Position numbers and translations under genes: made by a program. Under the pieces are notes generated by a model. The model made no database searches, was not told the origin of the DNA, and was given only the letters and a program-made list of their open reading frames with translations. Below are positions 1 to 11,109 of a stretch of DNA of 64,000 nt, one piece after another. Each line of letters starts with the position of its first letter. Positions within the stretch are counted from its first letter, which is position 1. Source of the stretch: Undaria pinnatifida (Eukaryota > Sar > Phaeophyceae > Laminariales > Alariaceae); assembly GCA_012845835.1 (NCBI GenBank), contig JABAKD010000023.1, positions 17,848,751 through 17,912,750 on the forward strand, in the 5' to 3' direction.

Positions 1-72
1 ACAATTTATCTGTCTCCATAGCTTCTTCACGCGTCGTTCGTATCCCCCCCCCCTTCACTGCTCCTAGGCACC

Positions 73-3024
73 ATGTCCACCAGCGACGATGGGGGCTACT
101 CGGGCAGGCTGCGGTCCTCCGCGCGCCCCATCCAGGAGGCCCAGGGAGAAGGACGGGAACGCTCGAGGTCCCGCGAATCGAGACGAGGTGGACGCGCCGA
201 AAACCTGGACGACGATAGTGACTCCAACACCAGTCAACAACACGGCACACCGTCCGACCACCCCGACTCGCCGGTCGACGAGGCGGAAAAACTCCTACCG
301 GGCGCGGAGACATCACGACGACAAATATCCCCAGCCTCGAGGGAGCATCTCCAGCTGTCCTCAGAGCACCACCGTCGACATCAGACCTCTCCGCGCTCGA
401 CAGAGCGCCTTCCCCAGAGCTACGGAGACCAGCGCTCCCATGCTGGCCCCTCAGACTCAGAGTCTGAAATTTCTCGGGCCCAAAGAGCTCTCGACGAAGC
501 CAACGCGACCCTGCTTCGACGAGAGGAACGCAAACGGTTAGACGACGAACGTCGACGCCGTGATGATCACGCCATCGACCAGGCGAGAGCCGCTGCTCGT
601 GAGGCATCCCGCGCGGTCGAGAGGGCACGCCAAGCCGTTGCCCTCTCAGCTACATCGACTCCGGCGAGAGCTGCTCCTTCCTTGGCGCGCCCGCTGAGTG
701 TTGCCTCCCAAGATACACGACCCGGGGACGACGTTTTCATGTCTGGCAGCGTCCAATACATGGCTACCACGCCGAGGGTCGAGTTCTCGGCGCATCTGGC
801 GGAGGCGGTGATAGCAGCGGCCAAGGCCCTTCTAACTTCAGAGCGACGGTCGTCGTTCAAGGCGGAAGACCTCTCGGTCGGAACAGTCTGGGCTCGCCGG
901 GACAACTCGTCTGCCTTCGGGCAGATGAGGCGAGCACCTACCCTCGCTTTGGTCAAAGCCTTAAGATTGGCCCACGACGACGCCCCTGACCCAGTCCTGT
1001 GGCCGACTCCAAAGGAAGCGCTGGAAGGAAGGCGCTCCACCAAACAGCGGCGCGGTGGCAGCCGTGATCGGGGGGACCGCAACCGTGGAGGTGACAACTC
1101 CGGGGGTGGTGGCGGCCAGAGTGGGGGAAACGGGGAAAACGGTGGGAGTGGTGGCCACCACAACCGTCGCGGTGGTGGCAACGGTGGTGGAAGCGCGGGA
1201 GGAGCGTCGGGTACTGGTGGTGGCCCACAGCGCCGCCAAGGGAGCAACCAGGCCCGAACCAACCGGGGCGGCGGTCGCAGCTCGGGAGGGGGCACCGGAG
1301 GACGGCGAAACAGCACACGAGGGCCCTCAGCGTGGGACGGGTCGTCAACGTCCTCCCGCTCGTCTTCGAGCTCCACCACGGACCACGGCGAGGTGACCGT
1401 GGTAGCTGGCAGGAGGCAAGTAACTCCTTCCCTGGTGGATATTGCCTCGTCCGCCGACCGGCTGAGCAAACTTACTGTGTCGGGTGACCACACCAAGCCT
1501 GTTTCTTCGGATTTGGCTCGCGAGCGTACCGCCGAACTTGCTACCGCCGCGGCTCTAGCTAAATCCACGCTCGATGACTCGGTTAGGCGCGCCTATGTTA
1601 AGCTCTCCCACAAGGACGTATCACGCATTTCTGTGCTACCGTTCCCCGCCTCTTTGAACAAGTCTGACGGCACCCAGCAACTCACACGTTCGGTTCGGTC
1701 TGCCATGACTGACATACTCATGCGCTGTGACGACCGTTGCCAAGAGGGTGTACGTGCCCCCACGTGGGTTCCCGGTTGGATCCACCCCCTCCGCCTGGCA
1801 TTCAACCGTGCCATAACACCTGACAGGCCCACGACCGCTCGCATGACCACCTTGATCGACGATTTGTTTGGACAGGTGTCAAGAGCGTTGGACGGAGGAG
1901 CATCTGGGCCCGAGGCTTTCACCCTCCTGCTACGCCTGCTCGTGACGCACTTTGACCGGGTCGACACGGGCGAAGGCTACACTAAGTTGCACACTTTTGG
2001 AGTGTGTAACGGCACGCCTTTTTCTGATTTCAGTCGGGAGTTCCGTGTGCTAGTATCGGCAGTCACGGGGAGTGAGCGTGTTTTGTCCCCGGGGACGGAT
2101 GTCGTGCTGGAGGTGGTTAGGATGGCGGTCAACGAGCAGTTTCCGACGCTCATGCCTACGTTATACCCTGGCTCGAAGGCTACGGACCCACGGCCATACG
2201 CCTCGTTAGATGCCATGTGGAAAGCGTTCAGTGACTTGGCGCATAATAAGACACCTGCCGTCAACGGCGAAAAACATTTTCCTCTACCTGTTTCTTCGAC
2301 GGGATCGCGGTCATCCGCCCCGTCGGGGCCCCGGCCCGCCATTCATGGGCGCGGCCAGGGCCGAGTGCTGTCCCAGTCGCCTTCTTGGCAGACGGGTTCG
2401 AGCAATAATCCGATTGTCATGCCGATTGTTGCTTCCACCGACCCCTGGCTCGACAAAATGTCCAACTGCTGGCCCCTAGAAGAACAACACTATGCAGAAG
2501 TTTTTGCTGTTAGTGCCTCGTTGAAGACCGACGACCCTCCCCTCTGGAGCGGCCTCCTCACGCCCTCTGCCCGCGCCGCGGCTCTCCGAGAAAACAGGGG
2601 TCATTGCCTAAACTGTCACGAAGACACTCATTCCTTACGCAACTGTAGGCATCCCTTTATCAACGCCAGTGGCTGTCTAAACCCTGAACTTGGCCAACTT
2701 GGCGATGATGACGTTTTCCGACGGTGGCAAGCACGTATGGTTAGCTACCGCCGCGACGGACGCTCTTCTCGCTCGCAAACGTACAACAAAAATCGCCGAA
2801 ATCGTTCAAACCAATCACGAGGGTACCCACGGGATCAGGGACAGACAAACAGCCACAGCGGTAACAACAACAGCACATACACGCCTGGCCAACAAGGTGC
2901 TGTCCCGCCCTCGCCACCCTCCTCGGCTTCCGTGTCTGCTCCGGGGAAACGTTTCGGGGCAACCCACAATCCGAGCGGAAACCCCAACGCGCGCCAACCA
3001 GGTTCCTTTCGCACTGGCAACTGA
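73..3024 (+). CDS. Gag-like nucleocapsid protein with CCHC zinc knuckle
   Basis: A 983-residue open frame starting at the ATG just after a C-rich leader; the same start context is kept in the second copy. From the N-terminus it has an Arg/Ser/Glu-rich disordered part (about 1-210), a Gly/Arg-rich RGG-like stretch (about 325-450), a capsid-like helical part (about 560-760), and a zinc knuckle CLNCHEDTHSLRNC at 845-858 (C-x2-C-x4-H-x4-C). The tail is Arg/Asn/Ser-rich. By analogy with retroelement Gag it would coat and package element RNA in cytoplasmic particles. Known: CCHC knuckles bind nucleic acid. Inferred: capsid role, since only the knuckle is diagnostic. It has no internal stop, unlike the second copy. 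No protease follows, because the element is truncated about 250 bp downstream. Confidence 0.75.
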   Translation: MSTSDDGGYSGRLRSSARPIQEAQGEGRERSRSRESRRGGRAENLDDDSDSNTSQQHGTPSDHPDSPVDEAEKLLPGAETSRRQISPASREHLQLSSEHHRRHQTSPRSTERLPQSYGDQRSHAGPSDSESEISRAQRALDEANATLLRREERKRLDDERRRRDDHAIDQARAAAREASRAVERARQAVALSATSTPARAAPSLARPLSVASQDTRPGDDVFMSGSVQYMATTPRVEFSAHLAEAVIAAAKALLTSERRSSFKAEDLSVGTVWARRDNSSAFGQMRRAPTLALVKALRLAHDDAPDPVLWPTPKEALEGRRSTKQRRGGSRDRGDRNRGGDNSGGGGGQSGGNGENGGSGGHHNRRGGGNGGGSAGGASGTGGGPQRRQGSNQARTNRGGGRSSGGGTGGRRNSTRGPSAWDGSSTSSRSSSSSTTDHGEVTVVAGRRQVTPSLVDIASSADRLSKLTVSGDHTKPVSSDLARERTAELATAAALAKSTLDDSVRRAYVKLSHKDVSRISVLPFPASLNKSDGTQQLTRSVRSAMTDILMRCDDRCQEGVRAPTWVPGWIHPLRLAFNRAITPDRPTTARMTTLIDDLFGQVSRALDGGASGPEAFTLLLRLLVTHFDRVDTGEGYTKLHTFGVCNGTPFSDFSREFRVLVSAVTGSERVLSPGTDVVLEVVRMAVNEQFPTLMPTLYPGSKATDPRPYASLDAMWKAFSDLAHNKTPAVNGEKHFPLPVSSTGSRSSAPSGPRPAIHGRGQGRVLSQSPSWQTGSSNNPIVMPIVASTDPWLDKMSNCWPLEEQHYAEVFAVSASLKTDDPPLWSGLLTPSARAAALRENRGHCLNCHEDTHSLRNCRHPFINASGCLNPELGQLGDDDVFRRWQARMVSYRRDGRSSRSQTYNKNRRNRSNQSRGYPRDQGQTNSHSGNNNSTYTPGQQGAVPPSPPSSASVSAPGKRFGATHNPSGNPNARQPGSFRTGN

Positions 3025-3278
3025 CAGGGCGACGGCGGTACGGCACACCCGACCCGTACGCCGACGGCACTGTCGGGGACACTTCCTTTGATTTCACAAG
3101 ATGCTCGTGTGCCTGTCGTTCGCCTTACACGTGGCGCGGCACAAATTACTTCTGTCAAGAGCCCAAGGGCTCCTACGTCGCCTGATGACTTTCACGGCGC
3201 AGTGCCGGCGGTGGGGACCAGGGCTCCCAGTATGCCCCCCCCCAGCCAGGTTACATTTTCTACGAAGGGGGTGCGCGT
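3025..3278 (+). pseudogene. segment after gag, truncated Ser/Pro-rich coding region
   Basis: After the gag stop, a second open stretch (3088-3300) encodes the string SVKSPRAPTSPDDFHGAVPA, whose counterpart SVKSPRAPTPSADDSHGVVP is read on the minus strand near 38860-38910 in the other copy. Conservation of this peptide in both copies suggests it is coding, perhaps the N-terminal part of the next protein or a readthrough extension of gag. It ends at the junction with a TRIM LTR fragment. No function is recognised. Confidence 0.4.
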
Positions 3279-3321
3279 TGCAAGTGGTCAAACAGACTAA
3301 TACCCCACTAATTCCTTAACA
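3279..3321 (+). repeat. TRIM LTR 3'-end fragment
   Basis: The sequence from 'gcaagtggtcaaacagac' to 'ccttaaca' matches the last ~43 bp of the miniature LTRs at 13735-13821 and, inverted, 14058-14435 and 56053-56423. It sits exactly where homology to the second gag copy ends, so it marks a recombination or insertion breakpoint. Confidence 0.7.
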
Positions 3322-3821
3322 CAAAAGCGAGCGGGTTTGGAGGGGGGCGGGGGGGGGGGGGGGGGGGGGGGGAAGGGGCAATTTGTGCATGTAAGCTATA
3401 AATCCTTTCGAGGGGATAAATCTGACGGTTTTGGCACCAGTATATTATTGGGGGCGGGGGGGGGGGGGGGGGGGGGGGGTTGGGGCGGGGGGGGGGGGGG
3501 GGGGCAGCTCGATATGTGCCTGGAAACTATACATTATTTCGAGGGGATAAATGTGACATTTTTTGAAATAATACATCAGTTTATCGTGTATATCCTGGGG
3601 TAAGTCGTACAATCAGTGAGTAAAGAGAGGGTGGAGTGTTCGAGGGGGTGGGGTTGGGATGGGTTGGGGGGGGAGGGTGGGGGGTGGGGGCGGGGGTGGG
3701 GGGTGGGGGGGGGTGGGAGGGGGGGGGGGGGGGGAGGGCTTTAGGTGAGGGGTTTGTCATACGTGTGGTGCTAGGTCTAGGCGAAGGTGCGGGTGATGGG
3801 GAAGAAGGGGGCGTTCGAGGT

Positions 3822-3853
<32 letters not shown>

Positions 3854-5040
3854 CGGGGGGAAACACAGCGGCATGGATGGCTCTCGAAAGATAATGAGGT
3901 GATATCCTGTGCGTGAAGTGTTTATTAATGTGGCGGATTTCGATATTTGGTGGGGCGTTTGAGTGAGGGAGAGCAAGAGGGGGGGGGGGGGGGGGGGGGG
4001 ATTTTTTAGGAGGTTTAGGTCACAAATAATATTCAAATACACTTCGGCTGTGAGATCAAAGATATGTATCAGCTTGTTATACGCGTGGTGCTAGGTCTAG
4101 GCGATCGTGCAGGTGGTCGGGAAAGAGGGGGCGATGGAGGGGGGGGGGGGGGGGGGGGGGGGACACAGCGGCATGGATGGCTCTCGAAAGATAATGAGAT
4201 GATATCCTGTGCGTGAAGTGTTTATTAATGTGGCGGATTTCGATATTTGGTGGGGCGTTTGAGTAAGGGAGAGCAAGAGGGGGGGGGGGGGGGGGGAGAT
4301 TTTTTAGGAGGTTTAGGTCACAAATAATATTCAAATACACTTCGGCTGTGAGATCAAAGATATGTATCAGCTTGTTATACGCGTGGTGCTAGGTCTAGGC
4401 GATCGTGCAGGTGGTCGGGAAAGAGGGGGCGTTGGAGGGGGGGGGGGGGGGGGGGGGACACAGCGGCATGGATGGCTCTCGAAAGATAATGAGGTGATAT
4501 CCTGTGCGTGAAGTGTTTATTAATGTGGCGGATTTCGATATTTGGTGGGGCGTTTGAGTAAGGGAGAGCAAGAGGGGGGGGGGGATTTTTAGGAGGTTTA
4601 GGTCACAAATAATATTCAAATACACTTCGGCTGTGAGATCAAAGATATGTATCAGCTTGTTATACGCGTGGTGCTAGGTCTAGGCGATCGTGTAGGTGGT
4701 CGGAAAAGAGGGGGCGTTGGAGGGGGGGGGGGGGGGGGGGGAATAATTGAAACCTTCGTCATGGATGGTCAGAAAGATAATGACGTGGTATCAACTGCGT
4801 ATAGGTGTTTATTACTCAGCCCGATTTTGATTGTGAGTGGGGCGTTTGGACAGACTAGGCGGAAGGGGGGGGGGGGGATCGGGGGACGGAGGGGCGGGGG
4901 GGGGAAAGGGTTGGGGTTTGTTATGAAAAAGAGGTCAGTGGAGGGGCAGGGGAGGGGGGGGGGGGGGGGGGGGCGGGGGGCGGGACATTTCAATATGTGC
5001 GCGGAAACTATAAATTCTCAAAGGGGACAAACCTGACGAT
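3322..5040. repeat. tandem repeats with long G runs
   Basis: Units of about 320, 298 and 285 bp recur (the phrase 'cgtggtgctaggtctaggcga' at about 3763, 4083, 4381 and 4666). Each carries two G tracts of roughly 15-30 bases that vary in length between units. A second unit with 'gaaactata..' and 'gaggggataaa' occurs at about 3384, 3508 and 4981. The plus strand has many potential G-quadruplex motifs. Open frames here (poly-Gly or poly-Pro) are artefacts of the homopolymers. Confidence 0.85.
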
Positions 5041-5199
5041 TGAAGCAATAAGACATCCCTTTATGTCATCTGGCTTGTAATGTTTACTATTCTAGAAGGT
5101 TTGATGTTAGATGCAGCATGCAACCCAGTGTTTAAGTGTAGTAAATAACGTGTTAAATCTTCACAGTTTGTTGTTGTATGATACAGCGATCGAAAGCTA

Positions 5200-6370
5200 G
5201 AATATTTTATAGAATATTTGTAGGTACCATTATTTTCTGACATCGCTAATTATAAGAAAGAGATACGTATTGTCAAATGCAACAGGCGAGGTGATGTGGT
5301 CATGCACTGTGTTTGTCACCATCATCATACAGTCACCATTATTATCGACATCGCTAATTATACGCACGAGATACGTATTGCCAAATACAGCATGCGAGGT
5401 GATGTATGTGGCCATGTGCTGTCTCCGTCATTGAGCATTAGAGGGAGGGATGCGAATCGACGCTTGGTATACATGTGCTCAATTACGTTACCTCATTAGT
5501 CATACTTGGTATACACGCGCTCAATCACGTTACCTCGTTAGTAATACTTCGCTTGGCATAGGTGGGGAGGCGATCATGCAGACGGTATGTACGAAATACC
5601 CTACGTAATGGGTTGGTAAGGTTGTTTACCGCAATTTTAACACATCTGCTTGTGCTTCCTTTTCCAAATTATTTTTGTCTCAAATAAATGTACGATTTCA
5701 CGCCTATGATTTTACCTTGTCGATGTGGGGCTCTGCGGTCGTCAATTTTAAGTCAGAGATACGTCCTACAAATACATCAGGCGAGGTGGGTATGTGATGT
5801 CATATAATGCGATGTCATCACTATTGATCGCGAGGGTGATTTTACTTCGTGAGGTAAATTGTACTGTGTTTCGTAGAGGTCGTCTCAGGAGGGTATGCGA
5901 TGGGTCGGCAGTGTATCACGTCTGTTTGTGCTTCCTTTTCAACTTATTATTGTCTCAAATGTGCGATTTCACGTCCATGATTTTTACCGTGCCGCTGTGG
6001 GGCTCTGAGGTCGCCAATTCTAAGACAGAGATACATCTTACAAATACAGCAGTTGAGGTGGGCATGCAATCGTCATATATATGCGATGTCACTACTATTG
6101 AAGGCGAGGGTGACTTCACTTCGTCAGGCTTATGCTGCTGCGTTTCGTAAAGGTTGTCTCACGTGGACATGCGATGTCACCACTATTGAACGCGAGGGTG
6201 ACTTTACTTCGTTAGGCACATTCCACTGCGTTTGGAATAGTAGGGGTTGTCAGGCAATCATGTAAGCGGATGGAGGCACGAAATACCCTGCGTAATAGGT
6301 TGGTCGTGTGGTTTACCGCAGTGTTAACATCCCTGTCTGTACTTACTTTCCACATTATTATAGACTATAT
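5200..6370. repeat. diverged tandem repeats (about 108 bp and 278 bp)
   Basis: 'gacatcgctaattata' plus the following ~70 bp is repeated at 5239 and 5347. A longer unit, starting near 5640 ('cacatctgcttgtgcttcc'), recurs near 5918 and partly near 6328. Both longer copies contain the phrase 'cgagggtga(c/t)tt(c/t)acttcgt'. A few short palindromic words occur, but there is no convincing gene. Confidence 0.65.
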
Positions 6371-6769
6371 ATAGTGTACACTTATACGTCCTGTTTTCTC
6401 CCCACTGTCGTCGAAGATGTTGTAGTCCTGTAGATGTCGCGTCCATGTCTGGTGCTCTTGTTAGTGGTGTTCATGAAAACATGCCCTAACATGTAGTAGA
6501 TGATCGCTCAGTGGTGTTCCTTTCCTTTACATCACGCCAGGTAGTATATGCCAACGCAACCGCTTGCTTGAAAAATGACAAAGAAATTCCTCACACACCT
6601 GACACAGAGAAGTGTTATATATAGTGGACAAAAAAAAGGACACCTCCCAATATAAAATCACCCACATAGAGTATATTACGAGTACCAACAACGCAGCTTG
6701 CAAATTTGAGTATTGACCTATATTCGTCGAACTCACGGCTGACGTCCTTGAAAATTAGTTATAAAATGT
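6371..6769. other. no gene seen
   Basis: AT-rich spacer with two 'ttatatatagtg' words (about 6367 and 6612). No coding region, repeat family or RNA gene could be supported here. Confidence 0.5.
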
Positions 6770-7995
6770 TGTCGTTGCTATACAACGCGTTTCTTTGTGC
6801 GTTGAACTCCTTGGTGTGTATCGAATGGATGAAGTAGGGCTTTCGGTGACAATATTCGACTGGGAAGCGATGCGGGTGGTTCCGCCAAAATAGACGACAC
6901 GAACACCACAAATAACAGGACCGACGTAACTCTAGTTCAACCAAATGATTGGCGATGCTTCTGAAAAAATTCTTCTTCCAATCAATACAGACACTTTTTT
7001 GTGGTGTATGTCTTGGCACTGAATCATTCTTGCCGCCCGGCGACATCCAGCACCCCCCATCATGCCAGGCGAAGGAAAAGAAATATCAGGGGGGTGGGGA
7101 ATAGCTACGAGTAGGGACCAGGTAACCCCCCCCCCCCTTCTTCTTTCCCTCTCCCCAGGGACGGATAAAAAGAAAAACATGGGAAAGGGAAAACTAAACA
7201 AAAAGGGACCACAATTTTGTCGACAACGGTAGTAGTATCGCTGTTGCCCCCCCCCCCCCCCCTCCCCCAGATGAAACAGACAATCAAACCCAGGGCCACA
7301 CAAAACGAAACGGCCGGCTCGCAAGCGAAGCAAAAACTTAAACTCGTACGATATTTATTCTTTGTGAATTAACAAAAGGCAAACTTGACCCGACACTGCA
7401 GACGCTAACCTACCACACCAAGATGGGCCCGAGTGCACTTTTCACATTCACACTATGACCACCACCGCTTCCCGTCTGATCTAGTTTTTTCCCAGTTCTG
7501 CAGGCCTTGGGCCGGTGCTTTTCTGGCGGCACAGTGCGTTGGCGCCGCCCCTCCTTCCCACGCGGGGCAGGGTGAGCCTCCTGGTACGCGCCTTCTTGCC
7601 GACTGTGGCCGCGGTGAAAGAAAATCTGAGGGCCCCGGAATGGGCCCTTGGGCTTCTTGGGCGTCTGTTGGCGGCGCCAAACTACCCTGCCTCATCCCCG
7701 CCGCCGCCAAAATCGAACATCTTTGCAGCCGACGCCGACACGCCTGCACCTGCCGCTGCGCCCCCCCTTCGCTGCCGCCACGAACGCCAACAATACCTGC
7801 CCCATACCAACTCCGCGAAACAGCAGGGGAAACAGCGCTACCGACAACACCCGCAATCATCGCGCCCCCGTCAGCTTCCTGCAACCTAGCACGCAATGCA
7901 GTATGTCGTTGACAAATAGAGATAATCGTATTCCTAACGTTGGCGTGCCCTTTGATTTGATCATAGCGATTCTGAAGTTGTTGGGAGGTCGACAA
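6770..7995 (-). mobile_element. repeat element with putative DNA-binding gene, copy 1
   Basis: This region aligns by eye with 11110-12560. Shared words include 'caacgcgttt', 'ttgaactcctt', 'gacgacacgaacacc', the C-run followed by 'aaacgaac', and the gene itself. Homology stops near 7990, inside the gene, so copy 1 is fused to unrelated sequence. No terminal inverted repeats or transposase were recognised, so whether it is a transposon or a segmental duplication is open. Confidence 0.5.
7453..7990 (-). pseudogene. decayed copy of the DNA-binding/zinc-finger gene
   Basis: The minus-strand frame contains QQLQNRYDQIKGHANVRNT and ALRARLQEADGGAM, close to QQLQNYYDKFKGHANVKNT and ALRARLQEAEVGAM in the intact copy at 11998-12792. 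The C-terminal half is out of frame relative to that copy: the Cys/His cluster is lost and replaced by Pro/Arg-rich sequence. The N-terminal ~90 residues are missing, because upstream of 7990 the DNA differs. It is therefore a truncated, frameshifted pseudogene, even though an open frame formally runs from 8346. Confidence 0.6.
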
Positions 7996-8639
7996 GATCA
8001 ACCGGCCCCTCACCCCGAGCATCAGGTCCCCACAATCTCTGAGAAAGGTCGCTTCTTTCACCAGTGTCTGCCACGTCGAGAGCAGAGATCCACCCAGGAA
8101 ACATCGGGCTATCCGGTGACCAGCTGGCCGTGTCGCTTTAGATAATCTCAAACTCAAACTGTTCGTAGCACGCTCCAATCTACTTCGGCAGTCCGCGGTT
8201 CTTCGTAGCCATCTAAATGTCCCAGCGATAATTGAACTCCAGCAGATCGAGTGGGTCCAGCGCAGGAGAAGCGCAATAGTAGCCTGCGGAGGTAACGATG
8301 AAAACCCTTGAAAAAAGGACAAACAGTTACAGCAGGCGGAAAACATATTGGACAGGTGTACGTCAGGTCCATCATAACACGAATTACCTGGTTGACCACC
8401 AAGCCGAAGAAAAAACTCAACATGTTACAAACACTGCAACAAACGAAACCGTGCGGTATACTTGACGGAAAATACTATGAGCATCGGGTTACGCCGTGAG
8501 GCCAATGTTATGGGTGGAAATGGTTGCTGTACCTGCTAGTGATAGGAAAGTCACGAGAAACACACACACCAAGCCCCTGTACTGCTGGAATCTCTGACAC
8601 AGCGACGACTGGTGATCCCCGCTTTACTTTTCCCTGTTG

Positions 8640-8720
8640 CGTAGTCCAGCGGCACGCCGTCAGGCTTGCTTAGACAACCAGCTTCGATGTGCTTGCGGAG
8701 CAGCTTCACGACTTCCAGTG
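8640..8720 (-). pseudogene. short coding-like fragment
   Basis: The minus strand reads EVVKLLRKHIEAGCLSKPDG here, which looks like real protein sequence (amphipathic helix, mixed composition). An in-frame stop lies about 20 codons upstream and no extension was found. Family unknown. The rest of 7996-8999 holds no gene I can support. Confidence 0.2.
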
Positions 8721-8999
8721 CTTTCGGGCGCAGGAGAATTTATCCCGATTTCGCATCGATCACGTCGCAGAACCGATCAATCACTGATCAAAGCGAGTCA
8801 ACAATCGTGTACGCTCGGGCGCCAACCGCCGACAATTCCGCAAGAAACACAGTTCATCTCTATCTCTGTCTACTCTGCCACCTATTCCGACGGCATTTTT
8901 GCGCTTGAAGAGCACTTCTACCTGCAGTTGGAAGCAAGATCGGCAGGAGCGTAATGGTCACGACACATGACCCAGTTGGGGCATTGTTTTCGACGACAG

Positions 9000-9941
9000 C
9001 TAAAGTCTCCCCATATCACTGATCCGAACAACGACACAAGTGACGTCAAAACCAATTGCCTCCTTGATGTCTTCCAGATTAACGATATAGCAAGAATCTC
9101 TCAACCAAGCCATGGAGGGCTTGAAGGCGCCGTGACTCTTCTTCACCAGGCGCGAGATACGTGGAAGCGCGTGGAAGGTATCCAGGCGACCCTTGAGCAT
9201 GTTTAGGCCACCCCCCTGATGCAGTTGGGTAACAACCAACATGAATAGAGAACACTCGAACAGAAAAAAATCGTATACAAAGAGCACGTTGACGCCAAGC
9301 AGATTTCAAAAACAAGCACATATTTGCCACCTCTGCAGCACTCACGTCGTCCTGGTAAACATTGCCACCGATCTCGTCTCCGCCTCTTAGGTCGCAAGCG
9401 CGGTCGTGACCAGCATCAAAGTCATACCCGTCGCCACCGTCCTTTTCGCCCTCGTCCGAGTCCGTATCATCTAGAAAAAAAAACAAAACGAAAAAGTTTG
9501 GTTTGTTGGGCGAATACAAACGTCAGCAAGAGAATGAGGAACGCCAATGCGGGCAGGGCGTCAGACAAATCAGCTTAATTTTTTCCAAGGACGGTGTAAG
9601 GCCTTACCTAGCGAGCCCACCACGTGGCAAGGTGCTTCGGTGGCGAACAAGTCGGGGTCATCGTTGTAAGCAGCACTTGCATTCGGGTTTGGCGACGGTG
9701 CTGGTGTCGCAGGGGGGGGTGTCCAATCGGCTGCAAGGCGAACATGGGTAACGTCCCACAGAACAAGCCTGTCACCGCCGCCGCCGCAGATTTCCTTCAT
9801 CATCACACGACCCACACCCGCGGAGGAAGGTGCCTCCTTGTGTGCTGCGTACGTAGCAGGCTTGACCGCGTCGCTCACTTTGACTACGACGTTCTGCTGG
9901 CCGCCAGATTGACCTGGTGTCCAAGAAACGAAACTAGTCAC
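9000..9941 (-). CDS. spliced gene of unknown function (three exons seen)
   Basis: On the minus strand an open frame ends at 9608 with a GTAAGG donor. The acceptor ..TTTTTTCTAG ends at 9471, giving a 137-nt intron; exon 2 is 9470-9346. A GTGAGT donor follows, and an acceptor ..GCATCAG ends at 9216 (130-nt intron). Exon 3 runs 9215 to a stop at 9000-9002. The reading frame is kept across both introns (1 nt + 125 nt, then phase 0). The protein has a V/K/G-rich first part, a Pro-rich linker, an acidic Asp/Gly stretch (DDTDSDEGEKDGGDGYDFD) and a basic C-terminal exon. No known domain recognised. The open frame has no ATG, so a 5' exon is needed; see 9942-10190. It is the best candidate for a host gene in the window. 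Confidence 0.5.
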
Positions 9942-10190
9942 ACCACAACCGCTGCTACAGGGAGGCAGGCTCCTTGGCTCGAGACCACAGAAACAAGCCG
10001 GGTGGGTAGGCTAGGAGAACCGCAATTAGACATACTAAAGCGTACATAGCCGCCACACCAGCATGGAGCTGAGGAGCCGGCTGTGGTGCCGGTTGCCTGG
10101 TGTCCGCGCAGCGCGGGTTCCCGCTTGCGGTCTCTCTTCTCTCCCTGAGAGACGCGGCGCGATCACAGCGCGGAGCTCGGTGCAATCATC
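9942..10190 (-). promoter_or_regulatory. probable 5' exon/promoter region of the spliced gene
   Basis: An ATG at 10047 (minus strand) opens MYALVCLIAVLLAYPPG, a good signal-peptide-like hydrophobic start. That frame stops at 9955, while the frame of the downstream exon is open from about 10010. Joining the two needs a frame change of one base, by a short intron or a sequencing or frameshift difference. If joined, the product would be secreted or membrane-bound. This is inference only. Confidence 0.3.
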
Positions 10191-10290
10191 GCCAATCATA
10201 TCGCTGGATCCTTACAAGATCCTTACAAAACTGGTGTTTCATTTGTTGAATTTTCTGCCTATAAGCCAATCATATCGCTGGATCCTTACA
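10191..10290. repeat. 26-bp direct duplication
   Basis: 'gccaatcatatcgctggatc' plus 'cttaca' occurs at 10191 and again at 10265, 74 bp apart. A TATA-like word 'ggtatatagg' follows at about 10303. Confidence 0.6.
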
Positions 10291-10499
10291 AAAAATTCCC
10301 CAGGTATATAGGCGCCGTGCCCAGAAGACGGCACGGATCCCATACATGGGGACACTTTCGTAAGGCATCAAAATAATCGCGCGAAGCGCGAAAAAAAAAT
10401 GGAGGCGCTTTGGAACATGGTAAAACATCATAAAAAAAATCGCGCATGCCTCCCTCTCATTAGAGTGGGGCTCACGCAAGGTTGTTGCGGAGAAGTAAG

Positions 10500-10526
10500 A
10501 ACTTCGGTAATTTTTATACCGAAGTT
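10500..10526. other. perfect 10-bp stem hairpin
   Basis: AACTTCGGTA (10500-10509) pairs with TACCGAAGTT (10517-10526) around a 7-nt T-rich loop. Role unknown. Confidence 0.55.
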
Positions 10527-10529
10527 AGT

Positions 10530-11100
10530 GTTGGGTTGCCCACATCATTTTGCAATTCTCATGAAGATACAAAATTCAGCCTAAAACTAAAACCTCGGTT
10601 TCTTAACAGAGGGCCGGCGGCACAATAATACTCGTAAAGTAGTACAGGACGTACGAATGGCAGGCTGATACTTCCAGAAAGGCAAGAAATCCGGAAGCTG
10701 AAGTTAGTGCAGATAACACCCTCGCCAAAATAAGAAACCCGCAGGATTCCTGTTTCTCGCTGTCAATAGGTACCCGATAGGTGTAGTGCAGATAGATTAT
10801 TCTAGGTACAACGCTGTTCATACAGTAGAAGTAATGAAACAGGAAAAAGAGGAAGAAACCGGAATAATTCTGGCCGAGGCTGAAGTTCTTATTTGAGAAA
10901 GGGTGAGTTCTACACACTATCCTCAGCACAGGGCCTTCCGATTTTCTTATTTAGTATCAGGCTTGTGCTTACCAGATATCTGTTTTTTTTTAAATGTCAT
11001 GACTACTACTACTTACTGTTGTATCGCATAAAAGAAATGTAAAACGACGGCGAGCAGTGCACCAACCGGCCGCAAAGCACAGCAGCAGTGACTTTTTCAT
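10530..11100. other. no recognised gene
   Basis: A 108-residue minus-strand frame (10603-10929) is rich in Phe, Leu and Tyr and resembles nothing I know. Composition suggests non-coding DNA. Confidence 0.35.
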
Positions 11101-11109
11101 ACGCTTGTG

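Larger units (their letters stand above)
1..3321 (+). mobile_element. gag-bearing retroelement, copy 1 (5' end outside window)
   Basis: This block is a near-homologue of 38850-41457 in inverted orientation: the leader before the gag start (1-72) matches the reverse complement of about 41370-41457, and the gag and the segment after it match as well. The copy is cut at about 3275, where a fragment of a TRIM LTR begins. No LTR, protease or polymerase is present in this copy. It is therefore a 3'-truncated retroelement whose left end lies outside the window. Confidence 0.7.

Noticed and set aside
567-1568. Long minus-strand frame (333 residues, Pro-rich) opposite the first gag
   Set aside because: It mirrors the Gly/Arg-rich repeats of the plus-strand gag, which has the zinc knuckle and a conserved start; the minus frame has no domain.
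3581-4042. Poly-Pro and poly-Gly open frames over the G-run repeats
   Set aside because: Homopolymer runs lack stops by chance; frames change between repeat units.
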